DNA of 64,000 bases from Thozetella sp. PMI_491 (taxonomy: Eukaryota; Ascomycota; Sordariomycetes; Chaetosphaeriales; Chaetosphaeriaceae). The notes under the pieces are model-generated. The model did not search any database. It saw only the letters and a list, made by a program, of their open reading frames with translations, and was not told the DNA's origin. Where the stretch lies: contig MU270021.1 of NCBI GenBank assembly GCA_021432635.1, positions 876,594-940,593 of the forward strand. The letters are read 5' to 3'. The translations under genes and the position numbers were made by a program. Shown piece after piece: positions 23,614 to 33,853 of the stretch. The first letter of the stretch is position 1, and each line of letters opens with the position of its first letter.

Positions 23614-24975
23614 GCGGCGGCATGACCGATCGACAAGACACGATCCGATACACCATATACACACACTCACCCACCCACCCGAACAACAGACTTTCAAACA
23701 ACAGATTACCTAACATGACCAAAACACAAACATACCTACTACCCCTTTCTACAGGATACCAATAGACTTTTTATTCTGACCGATCGAGGCGTCTCACAGT
23801 CTCGAGCGCCCTCGGTCAGAGCTGCTCACGCATGTTACGAGACATGACCACCTCATCCCTGCCCCACCGGTCTCCTCACTCATCCACCCACCCACCGTTC
23901 CTTCACTGGAGCCGTGGGTTTCATCTCTCGTCATAGACTGGGCCCAAAGCGGGCGGGGCAGGGGCTCCAACGAAAGCCTTGTTTGCAATCATACAATTCG
24001 GCGAGGCGTTAACGGGGCTTGCACTTTCTGTTCATTCCTCCAGGCCGGCTCGCGCAATCGTCCCCTTCGCCATCAAAAGATGGGAGGGACGAGGGCAGGG
24101 CCCGCCGGCCATGATCAGTTTCGTTGTGTCGTTGCAGCATTCCATAAACCAGAAATCGGCGTTGCATTGCTTGGAGTACATGATGGGTCCATCGTTTTCC
24201 ATTCATCTATCATCGGTCAAATGGCTTGGTCGGTGGCATGGGGTGAACGGGGCGGATGGACACGGCGGCTGGGAAAGGTTTTCCAAAACGGGCCGGCGCA
24301 CAGCATCATCCAATACCTACGAAATACCTGGTTTGATTTGTTTTCTTTTTCTATCTCATGACGTCGGGACGGAGCATAGACATGGCGGAAGGCAGCCGGA
24401 AGGCTTTCTCTGTAATGAATGACAGGCACTCAGCTAGTTAAACGACCCGCCTGGCGGGCCGTTGATCGAAGGTGTAATGTCTAGATGAATTGTCGATGTG
24501 TACATGAAACTTGCCCCCCGCACCTTGAAGTGACGTATTGAATCTTGGTCTACTCATTCTGATAAAAGCCTACGGCTGCAATGCCTCGCTCTCGTGGTAG
24601 TATTAGGTCAGTCGATGAGAGCGTGTGTGAGTTGCATTGAATTCACCTGTCGAGTAAGCCTTGCCCACCCTTCTTGATCCTACTTCTCTTACGCCGCAAA
24701 TATTGAGCCCAGGCGCCACGAGCCTTCCGCTTCCTCAACCTTGTGCCATCGATCTTGACTGACCCGGTTTGCCATGAGCAGAAGGATGGAAACCCTCCAG
24801 AATGCGGTTAGGCGGCCGCTCCGCCTCCTGTCATAGAGAGGCGCAGATGCGGCCCATCGTGATTTCTGACCTTGTTCGAATATTCCAACCCCTCCCCCCT
24901 GTCTATCTCCTACCCGAGGAAGTGCGAGCCGGCCTCTCGATTGAACGGAGGCTTAGCCTGCTCTGCATATCGGCG
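23614..24975. other. 3' flank and intergenic DNA, no gene seen
   Basis: Follows the RGS locus. It holds a near-perfect hairpin at 24441-24463 but no supportable gene on either strand. Confidence 0.5.
24441..24463. repeat. Short GC-rich hairpin
   Basis: AACGACCCGCC, one T, then GGCGGGCCGTT: an 11-bp inverted repeat with one mismatch and a one-base centre. It lies about 830 bp past the last RGS-locus frame. It could be a 3' end structure or a protein-binding palindrome. No flanking T run is present. Confidence 0.45.
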
Positions 24976-26166
24976 TCAGCTCGCGGATAACCCCCCTCGC
25001 GTCGCGTCTGTTGGCCCAGTGCCCATCGCAGCGGCTGCACAACGCCGCCATCCCGCCTCATCCTCGCTTCTGGCTACACCTCGCACGCCGCCATACCGTA
25101 CACCTACTGGCTTATGTGGCCGAAATAGCCTCGCTACACGCCACAAGACGCCCAATACCCACATCTTCATCCCCGCGGCCCAGCGGCCAGCTATCGACCG
25201 CTTCCGGTGCGGTTCTGCATAATTTTCGGAATGTAACTCCACCCCTTCCTCAATGCACCCCATCGGCTCAGTGAACCACCGGCTAGCCGTGCTAGTTCCG
25301 TGACCGCTCTGCACTGGTAAGAATAGAGGCGGAAGTCGCCGGCCTTCGCCGAGCCGCGAAGTGCCGGTACGTTGCATTTCAACCATTCGGGCCCGCTGGA
25401 TCCGCTCGCCAGTGGTATAAGACTCGCAGTAGGGCGGTGTTGCACGCCGCTGGAAAGGCTGGTGACTGGGCTGGAAAGGATATGTCTGCGTGGCAGCGTG
25501 CACCATGTCTTCGCTGAGACCTAGAGAGCTCCGGGAGGCGCTCGTTGTCTCGGGCGGAGATGGGGTGCTGGCCGGCGTATCCTCCAAGAGGGATGGCGAC
25601 CGTGAGAGGCCTCGAGATTGCTGTCTGTGGAGGGCCGTTCCTTCGGCGCGGAGAGGGAAACTGTGCCTTTGCTGTGCGTTTTGCTGTGCGTTTTGCTGCT
25701 GTCGGTCCTCGGAATGCGAGGTTGACGCCATAGGCTGAGTGACGAGGGAGGATCCAGTCGGCAAGTAGACCGCTGTCCTGGTTTTCCCAATTGCCTCGTG
25801 CTCGTGACTCGACGGAGGATTCATGTCACGCCCCGGCTGCTCAACACCGAGACTGATTGGCCCTGCCGACTCGAGTTGGCGAGGTGGCTGCATTGGAGCG
25901 AGGAGTATCAAGTCAACACCTTGTGATATTGTTTCCAGCGCCCCTGCCTCCGACGCTTGCGCTGGGGCGAAGACTCCAGTGGCTACAGCCGAGATTCCAC
26001 TTGTGGCGCTACCATTCGGGCTTCTGGGTGATTTGTCCAAAGGGGACGTGTTTCCCGATCGGACTGACAGTGGCTCCCCCAGCGGTATGTTTTCATGCGA
26101 CGGAGACTCTGAGCAGTAAGTCTCATTGGCCGACGGCGGTCTGAAAAGGGATATAGGGGCGTTCAA
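24976..26166 (-). CDS. Hypothetical Ser/Gln-rich protein, start uncertain
   Basis: A 396-codon minus-strand frame without a known domain. It begins with a non-ATG codon, so either the true start is internal or an upstream exon exists. Candidate upstream coding is the minus-strand frame 26426-26163, which starts MATGFSGLSLPHL and overlaps the end of this one in another phase. A donor/acceptor pair in the right phase exists but is weak. Protein-like parts are the segment GERIQRARMVEMQR and a repeat QQNAQQNAQQ. The C-terminus has a basic, partly hydrophobic stretch (MWVLGVLWRVARLF) that could anchor to a membrane. The evidence for a gene is frame length in GC-rich DNA plus these segments, so it is modest. 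Confidence 0.4.
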   Translation of the reverse strand: MNAPISLFRPPSANETYCSESPSHENIPLGEPLSVRSGNTSPLDKSPRSPNGSATSGISAVATGVFAPAQASEAGALETISQGVDLILLAPMQPPRQLESAGPISLGVEQPGRDMNPPSSHEHEAIGKTRTAVYLPTGSSLVTQPMASTSHSEDRQQQNAQQNAQQRHSFPLRAEGTALHRQQSRGLSRSPSLLEDTPASTPSPPETTSASRSSLGLSEDMVHAATQTYPFQPSHQPFQRRATPPYCESYTTGERIQRARMVEMQRTGTSRLGEGRRLPPLFLPVQSGHGTSTASRWFTEPMGCIEEGVELHSENYAEPHRKRSIAGRWAAGMKMWVLGVLWRVARLFRPHKPVGVRYGGVRGVARSEDEAGWRRCAAAAMGTGPTDATRGGLSAS

Positions 26167-26426
26167 GCTCTGAATACCCTTGCTCGTCGACCGCGATTGA
26201 TGGGTGGACCGTTGAGGGTCTTCATGTTGGGTGTTTTTATGATCGTGGTTTCGTGAACGGAAGTGGGAGAACTAGTCCATGGAAAGACGCTCTCGTATGC
26301 AGCAACCGTGATGAGAGGTGTGGCCAGAGCTTTCAGGCGGTAGCGGCCAGCCTCGACGGATACTGCATTCCGCTGAGACCTCAGGGACAGGTGCGGCAAA
26401 GACAATCCACTGAAGCCAGTGGCCAA

Positions 26427-27162
26427 TCACTTTGTCTCTGCTGTGTCGGGCACGAGTACAAGGTAGGGTGATGCCGAGTGGAGTAGCATTAAGGGGGGGA
26501 TGCGGGAGCTAGGTGGTCCGAAGGGGTACGTAACGCGGCATCGAGGACAAGTATGAGTACTGATATGTGCGAGAAACAATGTGCTGTCAATACTGAGTTG
26601 GTATACAGGCCGAGCTCATGAGGATTTGTCTCTTCTGTGGGGATTCGGGTCGATTATAGATCCTCAAGGTGCTCGAGCACTCGATGCTGTGCGGATTCCC
26701 TTGGAATCGCTCGGCTGTCCCTGCCATATGTTCGCATGTCGGTCTATCGTCTACCCAACGATCAGAAGAGGAAGGAACGCGACTGGAACAAGCCGAAGAA
26801 GGCAAGACTTACCTGCGTAACCGGCTGCCGTGGGTCGAACGGGGTCGTTGTGGCGCGGCGAGGTGAAAAATACGATTATTCTTCATTTCTCTTCTAACTC
26901 AGAAGACGCGGGGATCTAGCATATGGATGGCCAGATACAGTGAGGCCTTCGGCGCGCTTGGCTGCCATGATGAAGCGCGGTAGCGCCTTGCTCGCCGACC
27001 CAGGCAAGACCCCATAGAAAACAATGCAACCACCGCCCAAGTATCCCTCTAATACGACACCGAATTCCACATGCTGATGTGCGCCCTTTTTTTATGCGTT
27101 TGAGTGTATATCAAAAAGATGCCGGCGCTCCACACCAAATCGAAACTTAGCTCCAACGACCC
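26427..27162. other. Intergenic DNA between the hypothetical gene and the glycerol-3-phosphate dehydrogenase gene
   Basis: No clear gene. A minus-strand frame at 26805-26587 (72 codons) and a GTAAGT on the minus strand near 26815 could belong to an upstream exon of the hypothetical minus-strand gene, but nothing decides this. The right part is the 3' flank of the dehydrogenase gene. Confidence 0.4.
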
Positions 27163-29289
27163 TTACTCGTCCAAGGGCTTGTCATGCCGCGAGTACATCT
27201 TGTACTCGAGCGATGTGCGGAGGTCGAGCTTCTTCTGCTCTACCTGCTTCCTTGTGGCCGACAGCATCGGCTCAGGAAGTCCCATGGACTCGAGGTAGGC
27301 GACGGCTAGCGAAACGCATCGAGATTAGCAAATATTCATCCCCAGGAATCCCCATTCATGGCGGGTGGGGGCGTGCTTAAACTTACTCTCCTTCCACTCC
27401 AAGTCCTGTCTCTTTCTGTCCCACTTCAGCTCCTCGCCCATGATATCGATAATCTTAGGCAGTGCTTCTAGGGCGGCCTGGGCGTTCAGGAAGGCCAGAC
27501 GCGTCCTCCGCGCCAAGACATCGACAGCCGTCTGGGCGTACTCGTGGCGCACGGCGTAGCGGACCTCGCCATCGACGAACGGGTATAGTTGCGAGATACG
27601 CTCGCCGCGGGCGGGGAACCGCTGGTCCAGGCCCTTGCAGAGCGCGGCAACGGTCCAGGCGCGGTCGCCGTAGCTCTCGACCAGGTGCTTGGCCACCTCG
27701 GTCTCGACGCCAAAGTGCTGGATCAGCGGGATGAAGAGAGTGCGCGAGAAGCCGTGAGCTCCGATTAGGCGCACGCGATGGGTCTGGCACGAGCCGTCCA
27801 GCACGGCACCATCGTCGACGATGTTGGTGCCGCTGACACGCGGGGCATTAGTCACGGGGCGCGACTGCAGGCCGAACTCCTTGACGGCAGCATCGACGCA
27901 CTCCTCAGCCATCTGGCGGTAGGTGGTCCACTTGCCACCGGCGCAGGTTAGAAGGCCGGATGGCGAGATATCAACCAAGTGGTTCCGCACAAGAGACTCG
28001 GTGTTCTTGGCCTTGGGGTCCTTCACGAGCGGGCGGAGGCCGGCCCAGGCAGCCAGGACATCACCGCGGCGAACGCTAATGTCGGGTGATAGGTAGTGCG
28101 AGACCTCGTTGAGGATCCACTGAATCGACTTCTCGTCCGGGAGCGGGTTCTTGGAGATGTGCGAGGGCTCGTCGGTGGTACCAGCGATGGTGTTGCCCTG
28201 CCAAGGGAGGAAGAAGATGACGCGCCCGTCCGAGGTAGCCGGATCGATCAGGCCCATCTTTCCGGGGCTGTAGTAGCCGGGCAGGATGATGTGGACGCCG
28301 GCGGCGGGGGCCACGATCTCCTTGCAACTAGGGTCGTCCATCTTGCGCAAACCGTCGGTGAAGGGGCCCGTGCAGTTGATAATGCACTTGGCTTTGATCT
28401 CGAACTCATCGGCCGTGCCGCCGTTCCTCTGCGGGACGAGGTCCTTGACCTTGGCGCCGCAGAGCTTGCCGTTCGCGTCCTTCAGCAGGCTCGTGACCTC
28501 GGCATGGTTCACGACGTTGGCACCGTACAGAGCGGCGGTCATCGCAATGGAAACGTTCATGCGGGAGTCATTGTGCGCGCCGTCGTAGTAGACCAGCGCA
28601 CCCACGAGCCCGTCCTGTTTGAGCATGGGGAAGGCATCTAGGGCCTTGCTCCGGGTCAGGAAGTAGGAACTCTCAATGCCCTCGCTTCCTGCAAGAAAGT
28701 CGTAGAACTTGGTGCCCGCCCAGTAGTAGGGCACCTTCCACCACCGGTCCAGCGGCAGCATGATAGGCAACCAGGAACTCAGATGGGGCGCCGTCTGCAG
28801 GAAGTACTTGCGCTCCTTGAGCGCCTCCTTGACCAGCTCGTACTGGGCGTAGTCGAGGTTCCACACGGCCTTCTCGAGATAGCGCACGCCGCCGTGGACG
28901 AGCTTGGTGCTCTTGCTGCTGGTGCCGCTGCTGAAGTCGTCACGCTCGACAATGGCGACCTTCAGGCCACGGGTCGCGGCGTCGAGGGCCACGCCTGCGC
29001 CAGTGGCGCCCGCGCCGACAATCAGGACATCATATTCCTCCTCCTTGCTGGCAGCGCTCTTCTTGAGCGCCGCGATCTGCTCGTCGCGGCTCTTGACGCG
29101 GGGGAAGCGCGGGAGCTTGAAGGTGCCATCGGCGCCATAGAACGGGGGAGGCACGGCGGGGCCATCGTAGCCGGGAATATTTCGGGGCCGGAGGGTGTAA
29201 AGCAGGGCGCCTCCGCCAACTGCAGCGACACCGAAGGGCAGGGCCAGGCGCCGGAGGAGGCTCGGCCGTGCTCGTGCGAAGTTGGACAT
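27163..29289 (-). CDS. GUT2: Mitochondrial FAD-dependent glycerol-3-phosphate dehydrogenase
   Basis: Exons complement(29289-27387) and complement(27305-27163), joined across an 81-nt intron (GTAAGT donor, CTAG acceptor), give 681 residues. It oxidises sn-glycerol 3-phosphate to dihydroxyacetone phosphate and passes electrons to ubiquinone at the outer face of the inner mitochondrial membrane (glycerol use and the glycerophosphate shuttle). The N-terminus is Arg-rich with a hydrophobic segment (residues 15-33), fitting a mitochondrial targeting signal and anchor. The FAD-binding Rossmann motif is GAGATG at residues 92-97, followed by the family signature around SSKSTKLVHGGVRYLE. Further family blocks are VYYDGAHNDSRMN, INCTGPFTD, GTTDEPSH and CAGGKWTTYRQMAEE. 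The last exon adds 47 residues that end in RHDKPLDE; without the splice the frame ends early at a false stop. The length matches the fungal family. Confidence 0.97.
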
Positions 29290-30965
29290 GGTCGGGGGCG
29301 TTGGTAGCTTGTCTGGGGCGAAGAACCTGACGGGCTTCGGCAGCCGGGCAGTATAAGAGCTCTAGCTCGGCCAATGACGCAGGGGAGGGCGGCTGCAGTG
29401 GGGATTAGAGCTGATCCACGACTCAAGTCAACGTCGGCAATTGCACAGGGAGGTCCAATCGCGCGCGCAGCGTGGAACCAGGAAGGTTTTCTGAGATCCA
29501 AACGAAGAAAAGAAACGAGAACGGTCTTACCAGTTTCCCTCAAGTCTCCAATGAATTGCACAGGATACACGGGACACACTGGCTGGAGTCCGGCGCAGGG
29601 CGGCAAGGCCAGAAAACGCCAAGCCCAAGGCTGAGGCGGGAGAATCACAAGCTTGGAAGCTTCGGCGTAAGGCTTGCCGAATCAGAGATTTGAGGTGAGA
29701 TGACGCAGTCCAGCGTGGCCACACCACGCCCTTGTTCGTCAGCCAGGAAGAGGGTTTGGAGGAGAGGGTAGGGAAGAAAAAAAGGTGGGAAGGGGGAGGG
29801 AAGGGAAGGGAAGGGAAAGGGGCCCTGGAGAAGGCATCATCCGGCGTCTGAAAAATGACGGGCCGTCTTGGTGAGAGCGGATACACTGGAAAATAGCCTC
29901 TCGCGGCCACATGCTCCCCCACGCCCGAGCCCATCTGAGCTCTCTCTCGCCTGAAATCCCGCCGGGACCGGGGGGCAGTCGACGGCGTTGCGCCCCGTGG
30001 CAGCGGGCTCTCAGGCCACGCGCTTGGGGACGAGGGCGTCGGCCTGTCTCTCTGCGGACCCCCGGAAGCGAAATCCTCCACCAATCGATGCGGGCCCTTG
30101 CAGGGGGGTTAATCCGAAGGGGCCAGCAAGGGTATCGGGTAATAGGGGATTTGAAGGCTCTTTTAGCGGTGGAGGGGACAGCTGCTGGAGAGTACATGAC
30201 CCGGCCAAGCCAGCGCGCGTTCGGCTCTAGACGGCCTTTTGGCAATTGCCGCACCCCCCGTACATCGCTGGGGACTCCATACTAAACCGGACTAGAGACG
30301 GGCAGAACAGAGACAAAGGCAGAGTGGCAGAGGCGAAGCCAGTCATCCCCTCCATAGCCGATATAGGAACACGGATTCAAAATGCCTCTTCTGATGCCAT
30401 CATGGGTCGATTCTCACCGGCGACACACGTCGGGCTAAGAAACCTCCTGTATCGCGCTCGAACGCCCCGCCAGGGCGGAGGAGACGGGGGACGCGGCGCT
30501 GGCTAACAAAACCGGGGGAAAGACCTGCCGGCGATCCACCCGAGCTCAAGGTACGAGTCACCAGCCAGAGAGAGAAAGAGCGAAAAAAAAAAAATCGAGT
30601 AAATCAGCAGGTACAAGATACGATAGCGTAGCGCTTGCACCTAGGGCGTCACGTCCCTCGGCTGATGGTGACCTAATCAACAAAAATGTTTAACCCGTGC
30701 TCGTGCGTACATCCTCCTCAGTCTGGCAACCCTTCCCGTATATTGCAGGGAATCGCGCGAGATGCACTATGCATGGGTGGCCCTTAGTATACTGAGCGGG
30801 CAATGCCCAACCAAGACTGATCTTGTTTCATGTATTCTAGACTACCTGCCCGTGTGACCTTACCTGTTTTCCCTGGTATCACCGTATGCACCCCGAGGAA
30901 CCCCAAAGATAATTATACAATCAAAAAGTACAACGCTGGTCCCCCCTCCCATAACCGCCTCATGA
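29290..30965. other. Intergenic region between two minus-strand genes
   Basis: Contains the promoter of the glycerol-3-phosphate dehydrogenase gene next to 29290 and the 3' flank of the MHYT gene next to 30965. There is a purine-rich, GGGAAGGGAA-type tract at 29753-29825 (pyrimidine-rich on the coding strand of the dehydrogenase gene, so perhaps its leader). No supportable gene is seen. Confidence 0.5.
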
Positions 30966-33853
30966 TCACTGCCGCTGGTCCACGCAGATGGCAAACAGCT
31001 CGTCTACAAACGTCGGCGTCTCGTTCTCGGCCGAGGCATTGGCGACGATGACGCCGGCGCCGATGTTGTGATGCGCCGAGCGTTCGAGGTTCTTCATCTC
31101 GATCGTGGTCATCACGGACGCGGGCCCAGCGGACTCGTCTCCGCCCTTTTCTCCGCGCCCCCGCCGAGCCACCCGTCGAGGGCTCGAGGGGACCGGCTCG
31201 CCCGACGCCTCGTGCACGTTGATGGTGATCTCTTGCGAAACCATGATGCCGCCGAACGTGGGCGCCATCGCCTGCTGCTGTAGCGTCGGAGGGGGCGGCG
31301 CCAGCACAGTCGCCGACGGCGACAGCGAGTCATCGGTGAGGGCTCCCTGGACCTCGAAGACCGAGTCGCCCGAGCGATTGTGCGCCCGCATCTCGGGGCT
31401 CGCGCGCCCGCCACTCCACAGCTCCTTAGTCGAGCTCGCCTTGGCAGAGCCCCGCGGCGACGGGCTGCGCGAGTAAGAGCGCGGGAGGCCGTCGACCAGC
31501 TCGCCGTAGCTGCGCGAAGTGCCGGGACGGCCGAAGCGCCGCAGGGTCTTGGGCAAGCGCGACTCGCGGAACGAGCCAGGGCGCCGGTGTGTGGTGGTGG
31601 TGCCGCGCTGCCGCTCCATGAGAGGGATGTTGTTGAGAATGGGAGCCATCTCGCGGTGCACGCTGCGCGAGAAGGCGAGGTGGTGGGGCGAGTCTGGGTA
31701 GATGAGCTGGTTCACCTTGAAGAAGCCGAGCGGGACAAACTCGCAGTGCGTGCTAGCAACGCTCATGTGGATCGGAATGACGATGCGCACCGAGATCATG
31801 GACGCCCTGGCCGGGCCAGTGACGCCAGGGGGGGCACGGCAGGGCACCTCGACGACGTGAGCCGTGAGCACCGCCTCATCAAAGATGGAAGGGCCGATCC
31901 AGCCGCGGAGAGACTGCAGCGCATCCGCAAGGTGCGACGCGAAGATCGTCTCCTTGGGCGAGACGTTCTTCAGGTTCTCAAGGCGGCGCAGAATCTGGGA
32001 GTAGCTGAGCCGGTCAAACTGCTGGAGGAAGCTGATCTGCCAAGGCTCGAGCTCGTCGAGCGGCATCTTGATAGACGGAAGCTGGTTGCGGGCCTCCCGG
32101 CGGACGAGGATGTCGAAGCCGTAGGCGCCAACGCGCGCGCGCACACCGAAGAAGCCCATGTGCACGCCCGGGTCGATCATGGAGCTGTCGTCATCGGCAT
32201 AAACCTGCATGGTGCGCAGCTTGGCCTCGACGTTGCGCGTCTTGATCTGCATGCTGGACCCGATGATGCCCGAGACTTGGTGCAGCTCGGCGAACCGGAA
32301 GCCGGCCGCCTCGAGCGCCTCCAGCTCGCGCGGCGAGTCGACGTGGCGGACCAGGAACATGAGAGCACCGCGGCCGTACTCCTGCACGCGAGTCCTGCCA
32401 AGTCCTTTCTCAGCCAGGTCGTCGCTGGTACTGTCGCGATCAATATCCTTGGCGCCGTCGGCGGTGTGGATGATCTCGCCTCCGCTGCCTGTGGGAAGGA
32501 TCTCGTCCCACAGGACGCCAACTTGGGGCAGGGTGGCCTTGATCTTGAAGGCCAGCGCCTGAGCAGCGGCACAGAACAGTTCCCGGAAGACGATGTCGTA
32601 GTTGTCGATGGGATCACCGTGTTCATTGATCAGCTCGATGCCGCCACGGCCGCCCTCCTTGCCACTGTGGGGCAGGTGCGCGAGGTGGCTCCGCATGCCC
32701 GAGACGACGGTGTCGATGCTGGACCAGTTCCGAGAGGCCTGGAACATCCAGTGGAAGAGCGGATGTGCCACCGTGAATGAGTCTTGGGCCGTCTTCTCGA
32801 CAAACGTATCGGTGATCTTCTCGGATGGGAGCAGGCCGTCCGGAGTGACCAGTACGCGACCCTGCTGGTCGAAGATGGCCGAGGCCAGGACGACCTGCTG
32901 GGCCTTGTTGGCGTAGCGCTTCATGACGCGCGCCGTGTAGATGGCAGTGCCCGCCATGACGAAGCAGGCGCCGATGGAGAGACAGATAACGACAATGACA
33001 GTCGTGTTACGAGATATCTCGTTGCCGCCCAAGTTGAGCGAGACGAGACGGTACTGTGTGCCCGTAGACGCGCACCAGTGCATACCCGAGACGGCACCGG
33101 CTAGTACGATCGCCGACGCGCCGCGCTTCCACCAACTGCTGGTCCAGGCGGCGCGGAAGATGAAGAAGAGGGACAACGCGGCGATACTAGCAGCCACTGC
33201 GATGATGGCCGAGCCCACAACGTTGACGACGTTGTACTGGCAGACGTAGTTACTGATGGAGGCGTTGCCGAGGTAGTGCATTCCGCAGATGGCGGTGCCG
33301 GCCATGGCGCCGCCCACGCCGACACGCCACCAGGAAACTCTGTTGTCGGTACCGATGGCGACGAAGGCGGCCATGAGCACGACGATGGGCACGAAGAACG
33401 AGAGGGCTGTGAAGCCGCTGGAGTAGGCGATCTGTAGCTCCGGCTCGCCGGCGGCGATATCGATAGCGCGAATACCGATGTAGTGCTGTTTTCGAGTCAG
33501 TCATCTCCGGAATATAGGCCAAGTCGGTGACAACAAGGTACTCACCATGCACCAGATGGCAATGCCTCCCATCGCCACGGCCGCACTAATGAGCAGCACA
33601 CTGTCCAGAATGTCAGTACATACAGCTCGGCGTACACCCTACATAGAAGTAGAGGCAGACGCAGATCTTCTTACTGGTTGAAGACGCCTTTGGGCGCGGT
33701 TCGCCGGTTGATGAGCTCCAGGGTGGAGGCGGATCCGATGAGAGAGACGACATAGCTGAGCGTCACGAAACCAGGGTTGAAGGATCGTGGGACCAACTGG
33801 CCGTGCCACGCCTCGAAGAGCTCCTCGGCGGACAGGGACGTCATGTTGGACAT
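30966..33853 (-). CDS. MHYT-domain membrane sensor protein
   Basis: Three exons, complement(33853-33675), complement(33600-33546) and complement(33485-30966), give 917 residues. The donors are GTAAGA and GTGAGT and both acceptors are CAG. The N-terminal 250 residues hold the hydrophobic helices of an MHYT domain, with its three signature motifs at residues 78-80 (WCMHYIG), 147-149 (CGMHYLG) and 213-215 (SGMHWC, Trp in place of Tyr). The first motif is split exactly between Met and His by the second intron. In bacteria MHYT domains are proposed to bind a metal and sense gases such as O2, CO or NO. Here the long cytosolic tail has no GGDEF, EAL or kinase domain that I can see and ends in Ser/Pro/Arg-rich sequence. 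The output is unknown. An antisense frame of 466 codons (31380-32780) is a GC-driven shadow. Confidence 0.88.

Noticed and set aside
28096-28641. 181-codon plus-strand frame inside the glycerol-3-phosphate dehydrogenase gene
   Set aside because: Antisense shadow of a highly conserved enzyme.
31380-32780. 466-codon plus-strand frame opposite the MHYT gene
   Set aside because: It is antisense to a well-supported gene; in GC-rich coding DNA the opposite strand is often open. Its translation is Arg/Ala/Val/Glu-rich and low-complexity, with no domain motif.
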